Shown piece after piece: positions 59,618 to 64,000 of a DNA stretch of 64,000 nt. The translations under genes and the position numbers were made by a program. How positions within the stretch are numbered: the first letter of the stretch is position 1; each line of letters begins with the position of its first letter. The notes beneath the pieces were generated by a model, which made no database searches, was not told the DNA's origin, and worked only from the letters and a program-made list of their open reading frames with translations. The stretch comes from JABCYV01 sp035512155 (GTDB taxonomy: Bacteria > Acidobacteriota > Terriglobia > Terriglobales > Acidobacteriaceae), in contig DATKEN010000074.1 in the NCBI GenBank assembly GCA_035512155.1, positions 47,225 to 111,224 on the forward strand. The letters are read 5' to 3'.

Positions 59618-60562
59618 ATGAAACTGATAGACGTAACCAAAGCCTTTGCCTCCGATGAGCAGTGCTTGGCCTATTTCGAGAATCGGCGCTGGCCCGACGG
59701 CGTCCGCTGTGTTACCTGCGGGTCTGACAAATATTCGCGGATCACGCGCAAGAGCAAGAGCAAGAACAAGCGGGCACAGCTGTACCAATGCCTTGAGCCG
59801 AGCTGCAAACAGCAGTTCTCGGCCACTACGGGCACGATCATGCACGATTCCCACTTGCCCCTAAATAAATGGTTCATGGCGATTGCTCTGCTTGTAGACG
59901 CTAAGAAGTCAATGAGCGCGTTGCAGCTTTCGCGGCATCTGGACTGCAACTACCGTACCGCGTGGTATCTCGCTCACCGGATCAGGGAGGCCATGGTGGA
60001 CTCCGATGGCCCAAAGCTCACAGGCGTTGTTGAAGTCGATGAGACCTACATCGGCGGAAAGCAGCGCGGGCACAAAAGCCAGCTCAAGAACAAAGACGTG
60101 GTAATTGGTATCCGCGAACGGGGCGGCGACGTGCGCCTAGTCCACACAGCAGACGCCAAAGAGGGCACGCTGTACGACGTAGTTGCGAAGCACGTATCGA
60201 AAGACGCCGAAGCCATCATGACCGATGAGAACCCGGCATACAACTTCCGTCTCACTCAGTTCAGGGATGTGCGCCATGCCAGGATCAAGCACAAAGATCG
60301 CGTGTACGTGAAAGGCGATGTCCACACAAACACGGTTGAATCCGCATTCTCGCTGTTCAAGCGCGGCGTGACAGGATCATTCCATCAGGTTTCGATAAAG
60401 CACCTTCAGCGCTATCTGAATGAGTTTGGGTACAGGTTCAATCGGCGGGAAGCGGCAGACATTTTCGAGCAGACCGTGAGCCGGATCGCAATAGGGAAAG
60501 CGCTGCCTTACGGCAAGTTAGTAGAGCAGAACGCCTTTACGCCTTTCGTGCGGCCCGCTTAA
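59618..60562 (+). CDS. IS1595-type transposase
   Basis: An N-terminal zinc ribbon (CVTCGSDKYSR, then CLEPSCKQQFS) leads a DDE-type catalytic core: EVDETYIGGKQRG, MTDENPAYN, and HTNTVESAFSLFKRGVTGSFH. All are hallmarks of the IS1595 family. At 314 residues it looks intact. I could not find flanking terminal inverted repeats by eye, so it may be an immobile or domesticated copy. Confidence 0.9.
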   Translation: MKLIDVTKAFASDEQCLAYFENRRWPDGVRCVTCGSDKYSRITRKSKSKNKRAQLYQCLEPSCKQQFSATTGTIMHDSHLPLNKWFMAIALLVDAKKSMSALQLSRHLDCNYRTAWYLAHRIREAMVDSDGPKLTGVVEVDETYIGGKQRGHKSQLKNKDVVIGIRERGGDVRLVHTADAKEGTLYDVVAKHVSKDAEAIMTDENPAYNFRLTQFRDVRHARIKHKDRVYVKGDVHTNTVESAFSLFKRGVTGSFHQVSIKHLQRYLNEFGYRFNRREAADIFEQTVSRIAIGKALPYGKLVEQNAFTPFVRPA

Positions 60563-60665
60563 CTTTCCGATTCTTCTTTGAAGGCTTCGTCTCTGAACGC
60601 TTTTGCGGCTCAGTGTTTATCAACCGCCCGAGAACTGCGTCGAACTTCCGCTTCTCAACTTTCAT
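60537..60665 (-). CDS. 42-residue basic peptide antisense to the transposase 3' end
   Basis: ATG 60665 on the minus strand opens a frame reading MKVEKRKFDAVLGRLINTEP with a very basic tail (KKNRKVKRAARKA), ending at TAA 60537-60539, 26 bp inside the transposase gene. I recall short basic peptides of the type KFDxVLxxLLxTxP beside mobile genes, which makes this plausible. There is no clear ribosome site. Confidence 0.4.
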   Translation of the reverse strand: MKVEKRKFDAVLGRLINTEPQKRSETKPSKKNRKVKRAARKA

Positions 60666-60685
60666 GAGCCGAGTCTAGCACTCTC

Positions 60686-60707
60686 TTACTGCCCTATTAC
60701 TGCCCTA
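60686..60707. repeat. Tandem 11-bp repeat
   Basis: TTACTGCCCTA occurs twice head to tail (60686-60696 and 60697-60707). On the other strand the unit ends GCAGTAA, as does the 12-bp unit at 46728-46739. Confidence 0.55.
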
Positions 60708-60794
60708 GTGATTGTGCAATTCCTGTGGACACCTGTGCAATAAGCACATCAATAACTAGTGGTAAGTCGTTTGCCCCTACCGTATAATGTGCCA

Positions 60795-60880
60795 GCGAAC
60801 AAATGGTGACAGTTTGGTTGTTCGCAGGAAATTAGGAACAAAAGTTAAAGGGGACTCGCGCCAACGAGTCCCCTTTGGGA
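60795..60880 (+). ncRNA. Candidate small RNA with promoter and terminator hairpin
   Basis: TATAAT at 60783-60788 predicts a 5' end near 60795. Exactly there begins a hairpin: GCGAACAA (60795-60802) with TTGTTCGC (60818-60825). It is followed by AGGAAATTAGGAAC and a perfect 12-bp stem AAAGGGGACTCG / CGAGTCCCCTTT (60847-60876) with loop CGCCAA. No open frame lies in it. The U-tract after the stem is short (TTT is part of the stem). The -35 is weak. Function unknown; it could also be the 5' part of a longer structured RNA. Confidence 0.45.
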
Positions 60881-61030
60881 TGACTACTAAGTTTTAGAAG
60901 CCAAGGCCATCCTAGCTCAGTCCCCAATTTCCGTCAACTAAAAAGCAAATTAAGTTCAAGGGAGAAGTGTGTCTATGCGCCGAAGAGAACTAGCCCGGCG
61001 TCATCGAACGCCTCACCGTGAGGCTGGGCG

Positions 61031-61078
61031 AAAACAAAAAGGCCCGCTCTGATTTCCTTGGCGGGAGCAGAACGAGCC
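61031..61078 (-). terminator. Minus-strand rho-independent terminator
   Basis: On the minus strand GGCTCGTTCTG (61068-61078) pairs with CAGAGCGGGCC (61041-61051), including G-U pairs, and is followed by TTTTTGTTTT (61031-61040). It would end transcripts entering from the right. It might also be a bidirectional RNA structure. Confidence 0.5.
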
Positions 61079-61106
61079 GTGGTGAGTCTCTATTATTTGC
61101 CCGACC

Positions 61107-61193
61107 GGAGAGCGACTAGCTGGCTGCTAGGAGCCGCCTTATACGCGGCAGTTCCTTCATTGGAACGGGGTCCGATCCCCCCGCTCTCCGCCA
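61107..61193 (+). tRNA. Class II 'allo-tRNA' with 8/4 cloverleaf and anticodon UAU
   Basis: All helices can be drawn. Acceptor stem of 8 bp: GGAGAGCG (61107-61114) with CGCTCTCC (61182-61189). D stem CTAG/CTAG (61116-61119, 61127-61130) with loop CTGGCTG. Anticodon stem GCCGC/GCGGC (61133-61137, 61145-61149) with loop CTTATAC, anticodon TAT at 61140-61142. Long variable arm GTTCC/GGAAC (61151-61155, 61162-61166). T stem of 4 bp GGGG/CCCC (61167-61170, 61178-61181) with 7-base loop TCCGATC. G73 and an encoded CCA (61190-61193) follow. The 8+4 branch, long variable arm and G73 fit the allo-tRNAs, mostly of serine identity, reported from bacteria including Acidobacteriota. Ordinary tRNAs have 7/5. 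Confidence 0.8.
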
Positions 61194-61224
61194 TTGTAGC
61201 AAACAGCCAAAAGGTGGGCATTAA

Positions 61225-61905
61225 ATGGCTCCAACCGAGCAACTTAGAAGGTTAATGGACTCTCTTCTCTCTCCCAAAAATGCAGAGAGGTTGAACCGTG
61301 TTTTCTGCGATGCGGCGAAGATCGTCTACCAGCGCCAAAAGCGCCTAAACAAAACGCAGCTAAAAATGAAGGAGGTCTCTTCGGCCTTGGTCCTAGCTGA
61401 AACCCTTCATTCGCAAGCGTTCCGTTTTGAGGCTGTTGGCGTGCTCGCTGAAAACTTCGGGGAAATCAGCGAGGATCAGGCTCTCAAATACTACGAAGAA
61501 AAGGTAATGGGGGATGTGAAAGATGTCCACGGGCGCACGATTAAGATCGATGAGGATGGAATGAAGTCTTTATACAAAGAACCAGTGTCCGGGAAACATA
61601 TCGTTGCCTCTGAAAACTATGAGGAAGGACGCGCAAAGAGACTGCCTTGGATTCGACACGCTCTTCAAAATTCGGAGGCTATCTACGTGTCCGAAGAGAC
61701 GGTGCAAGGGACTTTTCGGCGCACGTATTTGTACACCGCAACTGTCTCGATCCCGCTTGTACCGAAAGCACAGGTTTCCTATTACGTCGTCGTTGTACGA
61801 GAGGCCAAAAATGAGGCTCTGAGATTGGTGACCGCCTATAGCATGTTCAAACGGAACAAGTTCCTGAGTATTGTCGAACCCTGCTATCGCTATGCTAAGA
61901 CATAG
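61225..61905 (+). CDS. Putative BECR-fold (phage Barnase/EndoU/ColicinE5-like) nuclease domain protein
   Basis: ATG 61225 with AAAAGGTGGGC upstream; 226 residues. The N-terminal ~110 residues are helical. The C-terminal ~105 carry the order expected for phage BECR nucleases: KHIVASENYEEGRAKRLPWI (basic residues and His), IRHALQNSEAIYV, then beta strands (RRTYLYTATVSIPL, QVSYYVVVVREA) and a final RLVTAYSM. In such proteins this domain is an RNase-like toxin or head-ejected protein. The assignment is by pattern only. The allo-tRNA lies 31 bp upstream. Confidence 0.5.
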   Translation: MAPTEQLRRLMDSLLSPKNAERLNRVFCDAAKIVYQRQKRLNKTQLKMKEVSSALVLAETLHSQAFRFEAVGVLAENFGEISEDQALKYYEEKVMGDVKDVHGRTIKIDEDGMKSLYKEPVSGKHIVASENYEEGRAKRLPWIRHALQNSEAIYVSEETVQGTFRRTYLYTATVSIPLVPKAQVSYYVVVVREAKNEALRLVTAYSMFKRNKFLSIVEPCYRYAKT

Positions 61906-62078
61906 AAAATAAGTAACTTATAATGCATCCCTTTCGTGCGGTCTACATCAAACGTACTATAGTCAACATGGGTACGGTCTGATAGCATGTTTGACGATTC
62001 CAAGATGGTGGGCAAGATTAGCTCTCAGCCTAGCTAACGAGTGCCGAGAGTAACTTCTACCCGCTGAAAGCGCTAGCG
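61906..62078. other. Non-coding gap with a -10 box, possible RNA leader
   Basis: TATAAT at 61919-61924 could drive a transcript of about 185 bases that ends at the terminator 62079-62115. There is no convincing -35 and no good open frame. The inner sequence has short complementary pieces (CTCTCAG near 62020 with CCGAGAG near 62044). Confidence 0.3.
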
Positions 62079-62115
62079 AAACGCCCCCGCCTAAAAAACG
62101 GGGGCGTTTTCTTAT
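62079..62115 (+). terminator. Rho-independent terminator
   Basis: AAACGCCCCCG (62079-62089) pairs perfectly with CGGGGGCGTTT (62099-62109), loop CCTAAAAAA, followed by TCTTATT. It ends transcripts from the nuclease gene or the RNA before it. Confidence 0.85.
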
Positions 62116-62231
62116 TACTAAAAAACCCTCTCGACAAGCAATTCCTGTTTTCGGAACAAAACTCATTGCCTTTCCAGTGGCGCTAGCCCTTTGCGGTATA
62201 ACATGCGCCTTCACTCAGAAGGAGAATTCGC

Positions 62232-62492
62232 ATGGCTGTATTCCTAATCTCGTACGATCTCCGTAAACCGGACTTCGACTATCAACCCTTGTACGATGCA
62301 CTGGCTAAAATCCAGGCGAAGCACGTTCAAGACTCCGTTTGGGGTGTTCGTACAACGTCATCTGCTACCGTGGTTTATGAATACCTCTGGCAGCACATGC
62401 ACAACCAAAAGGACAGGCTGTTTGTAGTCCCTTTCGACAAAACTCAAGATTACAAAGCCAACAACTCAATCACGCCGTTGAAGGACTTGTAA
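62232..62492 (+). CDS. Stand-alone Cas2/VapD-like small protein
   Basis: 86 residues, ATG 62232 with AGAAGGAGAATTCGC upstream. The first strand FLISYDLRKP, the helix (YQPLYDALAKI), VQDSVWGVRTTSSATVVYEYL and the strand DRLFVVPFDKT follow the ferredoxin-like order of Cas2/VapD proteins (Asp after the first strand, aromatic 'SVWGV' centre). Related stand-alone proteins are sometimes annotated as SinR-like. There are no CRISPR repeats or other cas genes. It may be an RNase or a DNA-binding dimer. Confidence 0.6.
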   Translation: MAVFLISYDLRKPDFDYQPLYDALAKIQAKHVQDSVWGVRTTSSATVVYEYLWQHMHNQKDRLFVVPFDKTQDYKANNSITPLKDL

Positions 62493-62631
62493 TCTCAGTA
62501 CTTTCCAACCCCGCTCCTGACTCGGCAAGATCTGGCTTCGCAACCGACTCGAAAATCACGGCAAGAGCGTGCCGTTCATCCGGGTTTTCGCTTCGCAATA
62601 CGAGAGAATCATTCAACCAAATCACTTTCAT
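62470..62631 (-). CDS. 53-residue protein convergent with the Cas2-like gene
   Basis: ATG 62631 on the minus strand has CAGGAGTAGCACT directly upstream, a strong ribosome site. The product begins MKVIWLNDSLVLRSENPDER and contains HALAVIFESVAKPDLAESG. It ends at 62470, overlapping the Cas2-like gene by 23 bp. No family is recognised. Confidence 0.5.
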   Translation of the reverse strand: MKVIWLNDSLVLRSENPDERHALAVIFESVAKPDLAESGAGLESTEITSPSTA

Positions 62632-62692
62632 AGTGCTACTCCTGTCACGGCTGTTTTAGCCTAACATCTGTGTCAAATGCATAGTCATCTTC

Positions 62693-62720
62693 TTGACTCC
62701 ATCGCCCCAAGAGCTATACG
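62693..62720 (+). promoter_or_regulatory. Promoter-like element with downstream hairpin
   Basis: TTGACT (62693-62698), 16-bp spacer, TATACG (62715-62720), 60 bp before the gene at 62781. The leader holds an inverted pair TCGTCC (62740-62745) and GGACGA (62764-62769). Confidence 0.4.
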
Positions 62721-62780
62721 ATTAGCGCCTTATATAACTCGTCCTCAAGGGGGAAATTCATCTGGACGAGACACAAGGCC

Positions 62781-62990
62781 ATGGAAAACAATCAGCAGTC
62801 CGAAAGTGAGGAAACCAGCTTCGTGGAATTCCGTCGTAAGGTGCGGGCCGCGGAGGTGCTCTCTGCCGCCATGGAGCGGCTGTTGTGGTCGCTTCATTTT
62901 AACGGCCGGGTCAGCGTCGTGGTGCAAAATGGCCGCGTGCTGAAATCGGGCTATGAGGAGGGCTACTTCCGTCAGTTGCCGACCATCTGA
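62781..62990 (+). CDS. Small protein of unknown function
   Basis: 69 residues from ATG 62781, with only AAGG nearby as ribosome site. An acidic start (NNQQSESEETSFVEFRRKV) is followed by a helix (AAEVLSAAMERLLWSL) and a strand pair ending VSVVVQNGRVLKSGYEEGYF. It gives the impression of a real, conserved small mobile-element protein, but I cannot name it. A promoter-like element is upstream and a terminator downstream. Confidence 0.55.
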   Translation: MENNQQSESEETSFVEFRRKVRAAEVLSAAMERLLWSLHFNGRVSVVVQNGRVLKSGYEEGYFRQLPTI

Positions 62991-63071
62991 GGGTTGGTTC
63001 CGGGCGGAAGCCGTCAAGAGAAACGGCTCTCATAACTAAATAAAACCAAACAGGTCATCGTAAGAGAAACG

Positions 63072-63107
63072 AGCCCTGTGCCGAGCAATCGGTACAGGGC
63101 TTTCTAT
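63072..63107 (+). terminator. Rho-independent terminator
   Basis: AGCCCTGTGCCGA (63072-63084) pairs with TCGGTACAGGGCT (63089-63101), with one G-U pair and loop GCAA, followed by TTCTATTTT. Just before it, the word AGAGAAACG occurs twice (about 63017 and 63064). Confidence 0.85.
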
Positions 63108-63133
63108 TTTGGTCGCTAATTCTGGAGGCAATC

Positions 63134-63379
63134 ATGGAAATCGAAGGCTTTGAGGTAATTCGGTTGGAATTGAAGTACTGCGAACGGTGTGGAGGGCTCT
63201 GGCTGCGCCTATAGGACGTTGAGGATGTCTACTGCGCCTTATGCGTGGTGGAGATGTTGGAGTTACCCGCTCCGCACCGGGTGGCCAGCCGGCCGCGCCT
63301 GCCAGGGGAGCTCAGGATCCCGATCGCAGGTAAGCCAACAACCCCGCTGGTGATTTGTGCGAAGGGAGGTACGGCATGA
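63134..63379 (+). pseudogene. Zinc-ribbon protein gene interrupted by an in-frame TAG
   Basis: ATG 63134, with TGGAGGCAATC upstream, opens a frame MEIEGFEVIRLELKYCERCG that reaches a TAG at 63212-63214. The same frame then continues without other stops for 54 codons (DVEDVYCALC, then Pro/Arg-rich) to TGA 63377-63379. Joined, the two parts make a CxxC...CxxC zinc ribbon of ~80 residues; the TAG falls between the two CxxC pairs. The TGA overlaps the next gene's ATG (ATGA), which is the layout of a working operon. So the gene is either newly broken, a sequencing error, or read through. Confidence 0.7.
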
Positions 63380-63879
63380 CGCTAGCCGTGCTGGTAGCCG
63401 CCGCGGCCCCGGCATCGGCGAAGGCCACAGCTTGCAACCCGGATTTATGGCTCTATCGGGACCGTACGGTGGGCTTGCTGAAACGGTATCTGCGCTACTC
63501 GGTGGAAGTGGGACGTTTGCCCTCCCTGCTGGGCCGGGAGTTTTTTCGGACGCGGGTTACTTCGTATCACGCCGGGACATTCGAAGACGCCGTGATTTTC
63601 GTACACGATGTTGAACGGGCCCTGGAGAAACTTGACGGGTTCGAGAAGAAGCTGATCGCGCGGATCGTGCTGCAGGAATACACTCACGCGGAAGCGGCTA
63701 ATCTTCTGGGCTGCTGGCGCCGGACGGTGGGGCGCCGGTTTCCGGAAGCATTAGATCGGCTGAGTGGAATCTTTCTGGAAGGAGGATTGCTGATTCAGTT
63801 TCCGCAAACAAATTTGCCGGTTAACGAAAACTGTCAAGAGGGAAAAAGTGATCGAATTCCCGTAAGTCATTCTATGTAG
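63376..63879 (+). CDS. Sigma-70 region-4-like helix-turn-helix protein
   Basis: ATG 63376 with GGGAGGTACGGC upstream; 167 residues. The central part LLKRYLRYSVEVGRLPSLLG and TFEDAVIFVHDVERALEKLD leads to an HTH (LIARIVLQEYTHAEAANLLGC, RRTVGRRFPEALDRL) like sigma-factor region 4. There is no region 2, so it is not a full sigma factor. Proteins of this type seem common in Acidobacteriota mobile regions (from memory). It is coupled to the interrupted zinc-ribbon frame. Confidence 0.75.
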   Translation: MTLAVLVAAAAPASAKATACNPDLWLYRDRTVGLLKRYLRYSVEVGRLPSLLGREFFRTRVTSYHAGTFEDAVIFVHDVERALEKLDGFEKKLIARIVLQEYTHAEAANLLGCWRRTVGRRFPEALDRLSGIFLEGGLLIQFPQTNLPVNENCQEGKSDRIPVSHSM

Positions 63880-63971
63880 GCCAAATAAAATTTGTGAAGG
63901 CGTGTCCCATTTCTCCTATGCGATTTGCTATTCTGAATTTATAGATCAAGAAATTCCAACCGACAAGGTCA

Positions 63972-63996
63972 GGGCGCGCTGCCAGGAAGCGCGCCC
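63972..63996. other. GC hairpin near the window end
   Basis: GGGCGCGCT (63972-63980) and AGCGCGCCC (63988-63996) are perfect 9-bp arms. No T-run can be seen before the window ends. It may be the start of another structured element. Confidence 0.5.
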
Positions 63997-64000
63997 GGAT

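Noticed and set aside
61963..62214. 83-residue minus-strand frame
   Set aside because: It runs through a strong terminator hairpin and has no ribosome site.
62232..62492. Cas2-like gene as part of a CRISPR-Cas locus
   Set aside because: No repeat-spacer array, cas1 or effector gene is in the surrounding 5 kb; the REP palindromes elsewhere are not CRISPR repeats.
62677..62943. 88-residue plus-strand frame overlapping the 69-residue gene
   Set aside because: Its Cys/Trp/Arg-rich content is typical of a frame-shifted shadow of the gene at 62781-62990.
63212..63214. TAG as a pyrrolysine or allo-tRNA decoded codon
   Set aside because: There is no pyl gene in the window, and the nearby allo-tRNA has anticodon UAU, which does not pair with UAG.

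Overview
The window is GC-rich bacterial chromosome. It is most like the Acidobacteriota (class Terriglobia / Koribacter relatives). This is judged from family content, not from a database search: large Ser/Thr kinases fused to TolB-like propellers or TPRs, an OmpR-type winged helix fused to a propeller, a response regulator with a DUF4388 domain, many carboxypeptidase-regulatory-like secreted proteins, and dispersed hairpin repeats, one of which adds the peptide EGHGFSRA to a coding region. No rRNA, CRISPR array or replication origin is visible. One non-standard tRNA gene is.

Layout. 0-5.5 kb: der GTPase, a DinG/XPD-type helicase and a B12-binding radical SAM protein. 5.6-7.6 kb: preQ0 (7-deazaguanine) operon queD-queE-queC. 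7.7-8.9 kb: secreted TPR protein. 9-16.3 kb: a PilT-like ATPase and molybdenum-cofactor genes (moeA, moaC, moaB/mog), with a response regulator translationally coupled between moaC and moaB and a winged-helix/propeller protein in between. 16.5-25.9 kb: membrane and secreted proteins, lipid kinase, DinB protein. 26-31.9 kb: ligA, a HIT hydrolase, ribosomal S1, and a small three-gene group ending in a LysW-like zinc ribbon. 32-38.6 kb: M28 peptidase, rhomboid-like protein, two methyltransferases, a kinase-propeller protein. 38.6-46.4 kb: a REP-associated transposase (RAYT) bracketed by its REP palindromes, then two tandem kinase-TPR paralogues. 46.6-49.3 kb: an accessory patch (phased repeats, orphan genes, methyltransferase, sulfotransferase). 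49.6-51.5 kb: BlaI/M56 (BlaR1-like) pair. 51.9-58.7 kb: a LysM lytic transglycosylase, a histone-H1-like charged protein, small proteins, three envelope genes and a VOC/MarR divergent pair.

The last 5.3 kb (58.7-64 kb) is a mobile-type island. It holds a CI/LexA-like repressor with its own operator, a possible 30-residue membrane peptide, an IS1595-type transposase, a long structured non-coding stretch, an 8/4 class II 'allo-tRNA' with anticodon UAU, a putative BECR-fold nuclease, a stand-alone Cas2-like protein, several very small genes, and an amber-interrupted zinc-ribbon gene coupled to a sigma-region-4-like protein.

Two observations stand out. (1) Three neighbouring envelope genes (DUF4397 lipoprotein, Spy/CpxP-like protein, outer-membrane barrel) each have upstream a four-unit array of TTTAC repeats at 10-11 bp spacing; this looks like a local regulon for an OmpR/CpxR-type regulator. 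(2) The allo-tRNA at 61107-61193 has serine-type features but an AUA-reading anticodon, and lies 31 bp upstream of a putative RNase-fold toxin gene.
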